Shown: piece after piece, positions 8,065 to 15,777 of the stretch
How positions within the stretch are numbered: the first letter of the stretch is position 1
Layout of the letters: each line of letters opens with the position of its first letter
Notes under the pieces: generated by a model
What the model was told of the DNA's origin: nothing
The model's database searches: none
Seen by the model: the letters and a program-made list of their open reading frames with translations, nothing else
Translations under genes and position numbers: made by a program
Source: Paenibacillus thermotolerans
GTDB taxonomy: Bacteria > Bacillota > Bacilli > Paenibacillales > YIM-B00363
Assembly (NCBI RefSeq): GCF_028745515.1
Contig: NZ_JAQZSG010000039.1
Location: forward strand, 293 to 34,700
Length of the DNA stretch: 34,408 bases
Reading direction: 5' to 3'

Positions 8065-9150
8065 TTATTTCAGCTTCCCAATCAAACTCGTAACCAGATT
8101 GTTCAGAACCCCTTTATCGACGAATGGCGCCATATGCGACAAAAAATCCGGATAATACTGTTCAGGTTCCAGTTCCGTGAGCAGCTTTTCGATGCTTTCC
8201 TTGCTTAAAAAGGGGGCCAGACCCAAAATCCGATGCGTATCAAGCTTTCCTTCGATCGTCCGATTCACCAGCCGGTCCAGCGTGCTCCTGCTGATAAAAG
8301 GAGCCAGCGCCTGAACCGTATCCCAGCTTACCTTGCCGTCTTCAGCTTGCAGAACGAGCCGGTCCACATCCTCTTTCCCGAGGAAAGGGGCGAGGCCGAT
8401 GATCCGATCCGGCGAAAGCTCCCCTTCGGCGACTTGATTCACCAGCCGGCTGATCGTCTCTTTGCTGATAAATGGAGCCAGCGTATGCACCGTATCCCAG
8501 CTAACGCTGCCTTCTTCGGCGTGCCGCACTAATCGGTCCACGTTTTCCCTTCCCAGAAACGGCGCAATGGAAGAGAGCCGCCCGAGATCGAATGCGCCGT
8601 CGACCGTCCGGTCCACCAGCCGGGTTAATGTTTCTTTTCCTAAGAACGGAGCCATGCCGTTGATGAAATCCCATTCCACCGTCCCTTCCTCTGCGTGACG
8701 CACAAGCTCATCCAGCGTTTCCGAACTGAGGAACGGGGCAAGCCTGGAGACGACATCTAGCGTCATATGGCTTTTATCCAGCTTCTCCGCCACCTTATGC
8801 AGGGCGCTCGCCTTTACGATAGGCGCCACTTCCACCAAATCTCCGACGTCAACCTCGCCGTTATTGACAAGCTCCGCGACTTGCTCCGGCTTGTTTTTCG
8901 CGATACGCTCGACAATATCGCCGACGTGATGCTGAGCCGTCTCTCCCGCATTCAAAAGTTCATCCGTAGATATTCCGAAAAAGCGCGCGATTTGCGGGAT
9001 CGTCCCGATATCCGGCAGCGAATCGCCTCTTTCCCATTTGGACACCGCCTGATGACTGACATTCAGCTGATCGGCAAGCTCTACTTGGGTCATATCCGAG
9101 TCCTTCCGAAGCTTCGAAATGTATGCACCGATTTTGCGTGAATCAAGCAT
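8065..9150 (-). CDS. XRE-family helix-turn-helix protein with ten 29-residue repeats
   Basis: 361 residues from ATG 9150, preceded by GGAGG at 9 bases. Residues 5-65 are a classical XRE/Cro helix-turn-helix (MTQVELADQLNVSHQAVSKW). From residue 79 to the end the protein is an uninterrupted tandem array with a strict 29-residue period: copies begin at 79, 108, 137, 166, 195, 224, 253, 282, 311 and 340, the first two degenerate and the last 22 residues long. The repeat consensus is roughly LAPFLGKETLDRLV followed by an acidic helix. Alternate copies resemble each other more (SVSWDTV / KVSWDTV against ELSPDRI / KLDTHRI), so a 58-residue unit seems to have been duplicated. The repeats look like paired helices, suggesting a solenoid for protein or ligand binding. 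The helix-turn-helix implies DNA binding; targets unknown. Confidence 0.85.
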   Translation of the reverse strand: MLDSRKIGAYISKLRKDSDMTQVELADQLNVSHQAVSKWERGDSLPDIGTIPQIARFFGISTDELLNAGETAQHHVGDIVERIAKNKPEQVAELVNNGEVDVGDLVEVAPIVKASALHKVAEKLDKSHMTLDVVSRLAPFLSSETLDELVRHAEEGTVEWDFINGMAPFLGKETLTRLVDRTVDGAFDLGRLSSIAPFLGRENVDRLVRHAEEGSVSWDTVHTLAPFISKETISRLVNQVAEGELSPDRIIGLAPFLGKEDVDRLVLQAEDGKVSWDTVQALAPFISRSTLDRLVNRTIEGKLDTHRILGLAPFLSKESIEKLLTELEPEQYYPDFLSHMAPFVDKGVLNNLVTSLIGKLK

Positions 9151-9260
9151 TCTATTACTCCTCCAATTGGCAAAATATACAGTGGCCGCTGTCAATCACA
9201 GAATAGCACAAAGGGTGAATCGCTCCTATCAAGCGTTGGTTGAATCGCCCGATTTCTTCG

Positions 9261-9279
9261 TTTCTACTGTCGGTAGAAA
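9261..9279. repeat. inverted repeat TTTCTAC-N5-GTAGAAA
   Basis: A perfect 7-bp inverted repeat lies in the 221-bp region between the repeat regulator (divergent) and the VOC gene. It could be an operator for the helix-turn-helix regulator or a small hairpin; no second copy was noticed. No convincing promoter could be placed beside it. Confidence 0.3.
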
Positions 9280-9371
9280 TAAACATTTACAGAACGGAGC
9301 GGGGTAAATTATGATATTCGCAGTAAAATTTTTACAGTCATCTCGAATCTTAAAATACAGGAGTGATAACG

Positions 9372-10148
9372 ATGGAAACAACCGTAAGCCCGATTCGGAA
9401 TACAATAGGAAGCGTCTTTATTCATGTGTCCGATCTCAAACGTTCCGCGGAATGGTACAGCATGGTCATGGGTCTTCCGCTGCTCGAAGAAAGGCTGAAC
9501 GGAGGTCCGGTTTATTGGCTGGAGCTCGAAGGCGGGACGGGCCTTACCCTGGACGATAACCGAAACAACGATCCCACTGCGCCGCATGTGCTGTTTATGT
9601 ACAAGACCGGCGATATCGATGCGTCTTATCGATATTTGGAGGAGAAGGGCGTTCGCATCCTGTTCCCCATCGAACGGCCGCACCCGGGGCTGGCATACTT
9701 TACCTTTGCGGACCCTGACGGCAACGCGATCATGGTGACGCAATCCGATTATACTTCTCCCGTTGTGGAGCGTCTGCCGAACACCGACAGTCCGATCATG
9801 AACAAAATCGGCGCCGTATTCATCAATGTGACGGATATGAACCGGGCGGTTCGTTTTCATAGCGAGGTGCTGGGGCTGCAATACGATGAGGTCGGACCTG
9901 ATGAATCCATCTACGGCTTGAACATGAGCAGCGGAAGCGGGATTCTGCTCGACAATAACCGGTTCCGGCAAAACGACGATTACAAAACGCTGTTTATGTT
10001 CATCACTTCCGATATCGACGCATCCAAAGCATACCTGACGGCAAACGGCGTCACCATTTTTACGGACATTGAAAGGCACGGTGACGCGCTTGCATTTTTT
10101 ACGGTTGAGGACCCGGACGGCAATATCGTCATGGTTTGCACCGAATGA
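9372..10148 (+). CDS. two-domain VOC (glyoxalase/bleomycin-resistance-like) protein
   Basis: 258 residues from ATG 9372 with AGGAG 8 bases upstream. It contains two vicinal-oxygen-chelate domains, about 13-125 (GSVFIHVSDLKRSAEWYSMVMG ends with DPDGNAIMVTQ) and about 137-256 (GAVFINVTDMNRAVRFHSEV ends with DPDGNIVMV). VOC proteins bind divalent metals and act as dioxygenases, isomerases or drug-binding proteins. The canonical N-terminal His is not evident in domain 1 and a Glu near the end of each domain is uncertain, so activity cannot be predicted. It is followed by an acetyltransferase pseudogene after 6 bases. Confidence 0.8.
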   Translation: METTVSPIRNTIGSVFIHVSDLKRSAEWYSMVMGLPLLEERLNGGPVYWLELEGGTGLTLDDNRNNDPTAPHVLFMYKTGDIDASYRYLEEKGVRILFPIERPHPGLAYFTFADPDGNAIMVTQSDYTSPVVERLPNTDSPIMNKIGAVFINVTDMNRAVRFHSEVLGLQYDEVGPDESIYGLNMSSGSGILLDNNRFRQNDDYKTLFMFITSDIDASKAYLTANGVTIFTDIERHGDALAFFTVEDPDGNIVMVCTE

Positions 10149-10154
10149 TGTGCC

Positions 10155-10685
10155 ATGAATGATCATAACCTACGGATCCGTCGGATGACGGAAGAAGATA
10201 TCGGCTTGGTTTATAATGTCTTTACCGAGAACGGCATCATAAAGCCATTGGATTACATTGAGAGGTGCTGGAAGGAAAATGCCGGCGGCGGACGGACGAC
10301 ATTGTTGGCATTTTATGAGGGGAGGTTTGCGGGAAGTCTTCACCTGCTCCTCACTTCCTACTACCCCTATTTTCAGGAAAATGGGATACCCGAAATTAAT
10401 GATTTCAATGTCATCCCCCCGCTGTGAAGGCACGGCATCGGCAATGCATTGATGGAGGCGATCGAAGACGTTGCTTTTCAAAAGTCCGACGTCGTCGGAA
10501 TCGGTGTCGGTTTATTTGAAAGCTACGGCGCCGCTCAGCGAATGTATGCGAAGCGAGGGTACGTCCCGGACGGACGAGGCGTCATGTACCGGGAGCAGCC
10601 CGTGGCTCCCGGGAGCGAGGTTTGCGTGGACGACGATTTGAATCTTTATATGGTAAAAATGTCGCCGCGGAGAGCAATTGACTGA
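10155..10685 (+). pseudogene. GNAT-family N-acetyltransferase interrupted by an in-frame TGA
   Basis: The frame starts at ATG 10155 and reads a typical GNAT N-terminus (LRIRRMTEEDIGLVYNVF) as far as NDFNVIPPL, meets TGA at 10425-10427, and then continues in the same frame as RHGIGNALMEAIED to a stop at 10683-10685. The second half carries the acetyl-CoA-binding R-x-x-G-I-G motif and a SYGAAQRMYAKRGYVPDG segment, exactly as expected downstream. The missing residue would fall in the R-R-x-G-I-G motif, so CGA (Arg) to TGA is the simplest explanation. There is no clear ribosome binding site before ATG 10155, so it was probably coupled to the upstream VOC gene. An internal start at ATG 10452 would lack the N-terminal half. 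Confidence 0.8.
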
Positions 10686-10706
10686 ATCACCATCCCGTCC
10701 TATATT
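10678..10706 (+). promoter_or_regulatory. sigma-A promoter upstream of the small conserved protein gene
   Basis: TTGACT (10678-10683) is separated by 17 bases from TATATT (10701-10706), 35 bases before ATG 10742. It overlaps the end of the GNAT pseudogene, giving the downstream genes their own promoter. Confidence 0.6.
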
Positions 10707-10741
10707 CGTAATAACAGCTTAGAAGGGAGCCCGTAAAAAGT

Positions 10742-11095
10742 ATGAATTATGATGGACGTACATTTGTTTCGGTGGAAAACACTAGCAACGGAGAAGTTTC
10801 TTCGAAAACTTATTTCGAATACAAGCAAGAAGGCAATATTGTTACCGCAGCTTATAGCGGCGGAGACATTATCAAAGGGATGATGGTCGGGATCGTTAGG
10901 GATAACGGGGAGATCGTATTCAACTATAACCATGTGAACACAAAATACGAGATTCGCGGGGGAAGCTGCGTTTCGACGCCGGTTGTTCTCTCGGACGGCC
11001 GTATTCGGCTGCATGAAAGATGGCAATGGAACGACCGGGATCGAAGCGAAGGGGAATCCGTTGTAGAGGAAGTCGTGCCAGAGCCTAAGTTCTGA
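10742..11095 (+). CDS. conserved small protein often labelled N-acetylglutamate synthase
   Basis: 117 residues from ATG 10742, with AGAAGGGAG upstream at slightly long spacing. The beta-rich sequence (NYDGRTFVSVENTSNGEVSS at the start, then YSGGDIIKGMMVG, and DGRIRLHERWQW near the end) belongs to a small Bacillales family commonly labelled n-acetylglutamate synthase in databases. It has no GNAT or amino-acid-kinase fold features that would justify that label, so I treat it as uncharacterised. It has no signal peptide or membrane segment. It is followed 20 bases later by the Nudix gene and is probably cotranscribed with it. Confidence 0.7.
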   Translation: MNYDGRTFVSVENTSNGEVSSKTYFEYKQEGNIVTAAYSGGDIIKGMMVGIVRDNGEIVFNYNHVNTKYEIRGGSCVSTPVVLSDGRIRLHERWQWNDRDRSEGESVVEEVVPEPKF

Positions 11096-11115
11096 CAGAG
11101 GGGGCCCCGCAAACG

Positions 11116-11622
11116 ATGCTTTTCGTAAATGCGAGAGCGATCATTGAACGAATTCGTGACGGCAACGTCGAAATCGTGGTACAGACGCGGAACAAGCCGG
11201 GCGGACCGCGGCGATTAGAGCTGCCCGGCGGAAGAATTGAGCTGTTTGAACCGATTCTCGAGGCGCTCGTTCGGGAAGTGAAGGAAGAAACGGGTCTGGA
11301 AGTTATCGAAATCGAGGGTGCGGACACGAGAGTCGATACTGTCGGCATGAATCCTGATTTCGAAGTGGAATGCGTAAAACCGTTCGGCGTCTACCAGACT
11401 ATCAAAGGGCCGATCGACTCCGTAGGCTTCTATTTTCGCTGTAAAGCCGAAGGCGAGCTGCTGGAGTCCGGCGATGAGACGGAGCATCCGCGATGGATTG
11501 CAATCGATGAGCTGAGACGCAGGATGAATGAGGACCCTCTGCAATTTTCGGATGTCGATCGGTCTGGAATACGGTATTACTTGCATCAAGTGAACGGAAG
11601 CTCCGGAGAGGATTCGCAATGA
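11116..11622 (+). CDS. Nudix hydrolase
   Basis: 168 residues from ATG 11116, with AGAGGGGG upstream. The Nudix box is complete at residues 39-61: G-x5-E-x7-REVKEETGL, which supplies the metal-binding glutamates for cleavage of a nucleoside diphosphate linked to another moiety. The substrate cannot be deduced. The stop overlaps the start of the next gene by 4 bases (ATGA), a sign of translational coupling with the alpha/beta hydrolase. Confidence 0.9.
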   Translation: MLFVNARAIIERIRDGNVEIVVQTRNKPGGPRRLELPGGRIELFEPILEALVREVKEETGLEVIEIEGADTRVDTVGMNPDFEVECVKPFGVYQTIKGPIDSVGFYFRCKAEGELLESGDETEHPRWIAIDELRRRMNEDPLQFSDVDRSGIRYYLHQVNGSSGEDSQ

Positions 11623-12464
11623 ATGCGGTTGAAGGGACTTTTATCGGTTACGGCGGCGTTGAGTTGTTTTATCGGAAATTTATAAAGCCGGGCGTTTCTC
11701 CCAAAGGAGTTGTTGTTGCGGTTCATGGACACGGCGATCATAGCGGCGGTTTGTCGAATATTACCGACATGCTGGCGGAAAACGATTATGCCGCGTACGC
11801 CTTCGATATGCGCGGACATGGCAAAAGCCCCGGAATCCGAGGGTTTATACGAACATGGGACGAATACAGGGGGGATTTGCACGCGTTCCGGGAACTGGCC
11901 GCCTCGGAGCATCCGGAGGCTCCTTTGTACATTGTCGCGCACAGCCTCGGCGGAGTCGTCGGTTTGGATTATTTGCTGTTCCACGGGTCAGGGGTAGCAG
12001 GCATTGCTTTGATCGCGCCGGCGATATCCTATGAAGTTACTCGGTCCGAAAAGTGGTTGGTCGCTTTGCTGGGAAAAGTAAGACCTCAATTTACCGTCAC
12101 TCAATCCGGCGATTCGGGAAAGCTGACGCGCGATGCCGACGCGCTCGCGAGGCTGAACGCCGACACGTTGCGGCATAACACGGTAACGCCCGGTTTAGGT
12201 CTCGGATTAATGCAAGCCATTCCAAGAATTATGAAACAGGCAAAGTTAATCCGCTCTCCGCTGCTGCTGCAATACGGGCTCGACGATGAAATCACTCCGC
12301 ACGCCAAGCTGCGGGAATTTATCAACGCGGCCGGATCCCCGGAGAAGATCAGCATCGAGTACGAAGGTGTGCGGCATCGGCCGTTTGATGATTTGGGACG
12401 CGATCGTTTTTTGGCGGATCTGTTGAGCTGGTTGGACCGCGGCGGCCGGCAGCCGCTTTCATAA
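11619..12464 (+). CDS. alpha/beta hydrolase of the monoacylglycerol-lipase (serine aminopeptidase S33) type
   Basis: 281 residues. The oxyanion region HGHGDHSGG, the FDMRGHGKS turn, the nucleophile elbow VAHSLGG (Ser109), an acid in YGLDDEITP (Asp222 or Asp223) and His253 in GVRHRPFDD form a complete catalytic triad in the layout of monoglyceride lipases and lysophospholipases. The elbow reads A-H-S-L-G rather than G-H-S-x-G. There is no signal peptide, so it is cytoplasmic. The start overlaps the Nudix stop by 4 bases. It ends 4 bases from the end of the convergent AraC gene, with no terminator hairpin evident between them. Confidence 0.88.
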   Translation: MNAVEGTFIGYGGVELFYRKFIKPGVSPKGVVVAVHGHGDHSGGLSNITDMLAENDYAAYAFDMRGHGKSPGIRGFIRTWDEYRGDLHAFRELAASEHPEAPLYIVAHSLGGVVGLDYLLFHGSGVAGIALIAPAISYEVTRSEKWLVALLGKVRPQFTVTQSGDSGKLTRDADALARLNADTLRHNTVTPGLGLGLMQAIPRIMKQAKLIRSPLLLQYGLDDEITPHAKLREFINAAGSPEKISIEYEGVRHRPFDDLGRDRFLADLLSWLDRGGRQPLS

Positions 12465-12468
12465 CCAA

Positions 12469-13293
12469 TTACTCCGAAGCTTCTTTGCGGAATTGACCCG
12501 GTGTTTTCCCGGTTGATTTTTTAAATACGTTTTGGAAGGCCGTTACGCTCTCGTAACCGACAAGCGCGGCGATCTTTTCGACCGAATACTCGGTTGTGAC
12601 TAAATAACGGCATGCGGCCTCGATCCGCTGGCGTATGGCGAATTGAATCGGACTTTCTCCATACATAGCGGCAAACATGTGGCTGAGATGAGACGGGCTT
12701 ATGTATACATGGTCTGCGACCTGCTTGACGGTAAGCGGTTCGTGATACCGTTCTTCAATGTATCGCCTTGCTTTGGAGACGGCGGATTGAATGGGCGCAC
12801 GGGCCGGCTTCGGCGGCGGAAACATGATGGTCCGGTGCAGCTCGGCAATAAGCAATTGCAATATAAGTCCTGCCGTAGAAGCGGCTTCGGGCCAGCCGTC
12901 GCTTGCTTCTTCGACAATGTCCTGAAAAAGCCGCTTGATGCGGTCGTAGTTCGAACGAGCCGAAATCACGGGCTCTTCTTGTTCGGCATAGAGACGATCG
13001 GGAGGCAGGCCGGCAAGGCGCAATGAATGAAATCCGACATAGTAAAACGTAAACGGCGATTCCGGCCGCGACCGCTCCTCATGCCACACATTCGGATGAA
13101 ACAGAACGATATCCCCTGCACGTGCCGCGTAATGATGTCCGTCAATCCAGTAGTCCGCTTCCCCCTCCGCAATAAACAAAATTTCCATGCTCGCTTCATG
13201 TCGATGAAGCGGGAAATGAATCGTTTCTCCCGTTTTTTTAAGGAATGCAAGCGCCCCTTCAAAGACCGGTTGAACGGCAAATGTCCGGTGCAT
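12469..13293 (-). CDS. AraC-family transcriptional regulator with cupin sensor domain
   Basis: 274 residues from ATG 13293 with AGAGGG upstream. The N-terminal cupin (about 20-100) has the metal or sugar-binding type pattern HFPLHRHEASMEILFIAEG followed by GDIVLFHPNVWHEE. The C-terminal AraC helix-turn-helix pair (about 175-272) contains VKQVADHVYISPSHLSHMF and the closing VTAFQNVFKKSTGKTPGQFR. Such proteins usually sense sugars or small metabolites and activate adjacent genes; the divergent PhyH-type dioxygenase gene is the obvious candidate target. Confidence 0.9.
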   Translation of the reverse strand: MHRTFAVQPVFEGALAFLKKTGETIHFPLHRHEASMEILFIAEGEADYWIDGHHYAARAGDIVLFHPNVWHEERSRPESPFTFYYVGFHSLRLAGLPPDRLYAEQEEPVISARSNYDRIKRLFQDIVEEASDGWPEAASTAGLILQLLIAELHRTIMFPPPKPARAPIQSAVSKARRYIEERYHEPLTVKQVADHVYISPSHLSHMFAAMYGESPIQFAIRQRIEAACRYLVTTEYSVEKIAALVGYESVTAFQNVFKKSTGKTPGQFRKEASE

Positions 13294-13411
13294 GTGACGA
13301 CCCTCTTTTCGCAGGAATGAATAAGATGATTGCAGTTTACGGAATCGCAGATGCTCTGGGTTAAGCTTATCATGAAAGCGATTGCCAAACTATATGCAGG
13401 AGGTTTGTCAG

Positions 13412-14191
13412 GTGACGACTGCAAATCAAATCAACAGCATTGAAGAAGCGATGGAAGCGCTCGGCGTTACGGAGCGCACGCTCAGCGCAGAGGAGAAGCT
13501 CAGCCTGGATGAGAAAGGCTACGTCATTTTTACCGATGTCCTGGGTGGAGAGGAGTTGGAGGCTTTCCGCGCTAAATATGAGGAGCTGATGGAGAAAGAG
13601 GGGGCGAACGCCGGGAAGGAGGTTCATCAGGAGGCCGGGACCCGCCGATTGTCGGACCTGGTGAATAAAGGCGAATGCTTCGACCGGGTTTATACGAATC
13701 CGAAGCTGCTTGCAGCCGTGTATCACGTATTAAAGCGCGAGTTTAAGCTTTCGTCCCTTAATGCCCGCGATGCGATTCCCGGGGCGGGACTTCAGCCGCT
13801 TCACGCCGATTGGGGCTCGCGCAGGGAGGATGAGCCGTTTCATGTGTGCAACTCGATCTGGCTGATCGACGATTTCACGGCGGACAACGGAGCGACGAGG
13901 GTTGTCCCCGGCACGCATAAGCTGGGAGGTAATCCTCGCGAGCATGGGATCGATCCGCTTCAGCCGCACCCCCGCGAGGAATTGATTGTTGCGCCTGCGG
14001 GTTCGGTGGGCGTATTTAACTCGCATTTGTGGCACGGCGGCACGGTCAATCGCACGTCGAAGACGCGCCGGGCGATGCACTGTTATTTTACCGCCCGCGA
14101 GCACGGGCAGCAGCTTAACCAGGCGGAGTATATCCGCAAGTCGACGTACGATCGGATCAGCCCCGCGGCGAGGTACATTTTGGACGTGTGA
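13412..14191 (+). CDS. phytanoyl-CoA dioxygenase (PhyH) family protein
   Basis: 259 residues from GTG 13412, chosen because AGGAGG lies 8 bases upstream; the ATG at 13382 lies before that site. It is a non-heme Fe(II)/2-oxoglutarate oxygenase of the PhyH family: the iron ligands H131 and D133 (HADWG) and the distal His (H205 or H208 in SHLWHGG), with an Arg after it (SKTRRAMH) for 2-oxoglutarate. A signature DDFTADNGATRVVPGTHK lies between them. The substrate is unknown; bacterial members hydroxylate many small molecules. It is divergent from an AraC regulator with 118 bp between starts, so regulated expression is likely. Confidence 0.88.
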   Translation: MTTANQINSIEEAMEALGVTERTLSAEEKLSLDEKGYVIFTDVLGGEELEAFRAKYEELMEKEGANAGKEVHQEAGTRRLSDLVNKGECFDRVYTNPKLLAAVYHVLKREFKLSSLNARDAIPGAGLQPLHADWGSRREDEPFHVCNSIWLIDDFTADNGATRVVPGTHKLGGNPREHGIDPLQPHPREELIVAPAGSVGVFNSHLWHGGTVNRTSKTRRAMHCYFTAREHGQQLNQAEYIRKSTYDRISPAARYILDV

Positions 14192-14205
14192 ACGGCAGGT
14201 GCTGG

Positions 14206-14225
14206 CGGAACAAAGTTCCGTTGGT
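14206..14225. repeat. short CGGAAC-AAA-GTTCCG hairpin element
   Basis: A perfect 6-bp inverted repeat (14206-14211 with 14215-14220) lies just after the PhyH gene. Its sequence resembles the hairpins at 7963-7982 and 8014-8033. There is no T-tract, so it is not a clear terminator. The rest of 14192-14372 shows nothing recognisable. Confidence 0.3.
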
Positions 14226-14372
14226 GCTCGGTTGCCCATGGAGATCGGTTTTATCAAAGTTTTTCTCCCGCGAGCCACCACCGAATGGAAGGTATCATTT
14301 CCCATATGTAGAATTACTAACTAACTTCGAATGTGCGCACAAACGATATTATAATTTGGAGGGTTAGAACGT

Positions 14373-15467
14373 ATGGGGAAGCGGGTATTGCTGTTAATCG
14401 GGACGAACAAAGGCGTGTTTTATTATTCTTCCGATCCTGAGCGGAAAAACTGGAGTTTGCACGGACCTTTTTTATCGGGTTGGGAAGCGTACAGCGTGAT
14501 GGGGGACAGCCGGCAAGGGAATCGCCTGTTTGCCGGAACGTCTCATGCCGCGTACGGCGCTACGATCCGGTACTCAGACGATTTCGGGGAGAGCTGGACG
14601 CAGGTGGAGAACGGCCCGTCCTACAGTAAGGAAAGCGGGTTCTCGCTGAACCGCATCTGGCAGCTTATTCCGGGGGCCGACCGAAACACGGTCTTTGCAG
14701 GGGCGGAAGAAGCGGGCTTGTTCGTAAGCCGGGACCGCGGAGCGACTTGGACGGAGCTGGACGCTTTGACCAAACACCCTACTCGGCCGGGCTGGTTTCC
14801 CGGAGCGGGCGGCATGTGCCTGCATACGATTATTATCGATCCCCGCAACGCGGATCGGATGTGGGTGGCGATGTCCGCGGTCGGCGTGTTCCGTACGGAG
14901 GACGGGGGCAAATCGTGGCATACGGCCAACAAAGGGCTTGCGCGCGTACCGACGGGACAGCCTTATGACGAAATCGGATATTGCATTCACAAGATGGTCA
15001 TGGACCCTCAAGACCCGGATATCCTATATATGCAAGAACACGGCGGCGTATTCATGTCCAAGGACGGCGGGGATAACTGGTTCCCGATCGAGGAAGGCTT
15101 AACGCTGACCGAAGGCGGTGCGCCGTTCGGTTTCCCGATTTCGGTGGCGCCGAACGGGGACTTGTTCCTCGTCCCGCTCGAAAGCAGCGAGGTGCGGTCG
15201 ACGAGAGGCGGCAAGCTGCTCGTGTACGGAAGACCGAGGGGAGGCGACCGCTGGGATCCGATCGGCGACGTTGTGCCCGAGGAACAGCGGCACGTCAGCG
15301 TGCTTCGCGACGCTATGGCCGTCGATTCGCTCGAGCCGTACGGGCTGTACTTCGGCACAACGTCCGGCGAAGTATTTTGCTCGCTGGATCAAGGGAGAAC
15401 ATGGGACAGGCTGCCGGGCCAGCTCTCGCGCATCCTTTCGGTAAAACCGTGGATTGTGGAGGAGTAG
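14373..15467 (+). CDS. BNR/Asp-box beta-propeller protein (sialidase-like fold)
   Basis: 364 residues from ATG 14373, with GGAGG 10 bases upstream. Five Asp-box motifs of the form S/T-x-D-x-G-x-S/T-W are visible: SDDFGESW, SRDRGATW, TEDGGKSW, SKDGGDNW and SLDQGRTW, spaced as blades of a propeller like those of sialidases and Vps10-type proteins. Sialidase catalytic residues are not evident and there is no signal peptide, so it is probably a cytoplasmic propeller without sialidase activity. Its stop lies within the ribosome binding site region of the MoaD/ThiS-like gene, and the ThiF-like gene follows, indicating one operon. I believe this neighbourhood recurs in other bacteria; its function is unknown. 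Confidence 0.85.
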   Translation: MGKRVLLLIGTNKGVFYYSSDPERKNWSLHGPFLSGWEAYSVMGDSRQGNRLFAGTSHAAYGATIRYSDDFGESWTQVENGPSYSKESGFSLNRIWQLIPGADRNTVFAGAEEAGLFVSRDRGATWTELDALTKHPTRPGWFPGAGGMCLHTIIIDPRNADRMWVAMSAVGVFRTEDGGKSWHTANKGLARVPTGQPYDEIGYCIHKMVMDPQDPDILYMQEHGGVFMSKDGGDNWFPIEEGLTLTEGGAPFGFPISVAPNGDLFLVPLESSEVRSTRGGKLLVYGRPRGGDRWDPIGDVVPEEQRHVSVLRDAMAVDSLEPYGLYFGTTSGEVFCSLDQGRTWDRLPGQLSRILSVKPWIVEE

Positions 15468-15468
15468 A

Positions 15469-15744
15469 ATGCGGATTGAGGTTAGCGTGCCTTTTCTGCT
15501 TAGCGATTGCACGAAGGGTCAGACACGGTTCTGGCTCGAAGCGGATACGGTGGCCGAAAGCTTGGAACGGCTGATTGAAACGTATCCGATGCTAAGAGTG
15601 CATCTGTATACGGAACAGGGACAAGTGCGAAAACATGTGCTGATCTATTACAATGAGGATAACATCGCGTGGCTGGACCGGCTGGACATTCCGCTTCAGC
15701 CGGGCGATAAGCTGCGCGTGCTGCAAGCCGTATCAGGCGGATAG
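15469..15744 (+). CDS. MoaD/ThiS-family ubiquitin-like sulfur-carrier protein
   Basis: 91 residues from ATG 15469. The GGAGGAG site (15458-15464) runs into the stop codon of the propeller gene (15465-15467), so translation is coupled. The protein has the size and pattern of the beta-grasp sulfur carriers: an MRIEVSVPF first strand, an AESLERLIETYP helix, and the hallmark C-terminus QPGDKLRVLQAVSGG. The terminal Gly-Gly is where an E1-like enzyme forms an acyl-adenylate and then a thiocarboxylate or a conjugate. The partner E1-like gene is 33 bases downstream. No molybdopterin or thiamine genes are nearby, so its pathway is open. Confidence 0.88.
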   Translation: MRIEVSVPFLLSDCTKGQTRFWLEADTVAESLERLIETYPMLRVHLYTEQGQVRKHVLIYYNEDNIAWLDRLDIPLQPGDKLRVLQAVSGG

Positions 15745-15777
15745 AGGAAGGATGCGCATGAGGAGAGTTACAAATTT

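Noticed and set aside
9309-10166. A 285-codon open frame on the minus strand
   Set aside because: It is antisense to the VOC gene, whose domains and start are convincing. The antisense product has no motif.
10425-10427. Recoding of the in-frame TGA as selenocysteine or programmed read-through
   Set aside because: No SECIS-like hairpin was evident, the expected residue is Arg, and another gene here is broken by TAG, which favours simple nonsense mutation.
13730-14305. A 191-codon open frame on the minus strand
   Set aside because: It overlaps the PhyH gene in antisense and is rich in Arg/His/Pro, as expected from a shadow frame.
14350-14355. Perfect TATAAT before the propeller gene
   Set aside because: Transcription would start inside the GGAGG ribosome binding site, and there is no good -35 box at 16-18 bases.
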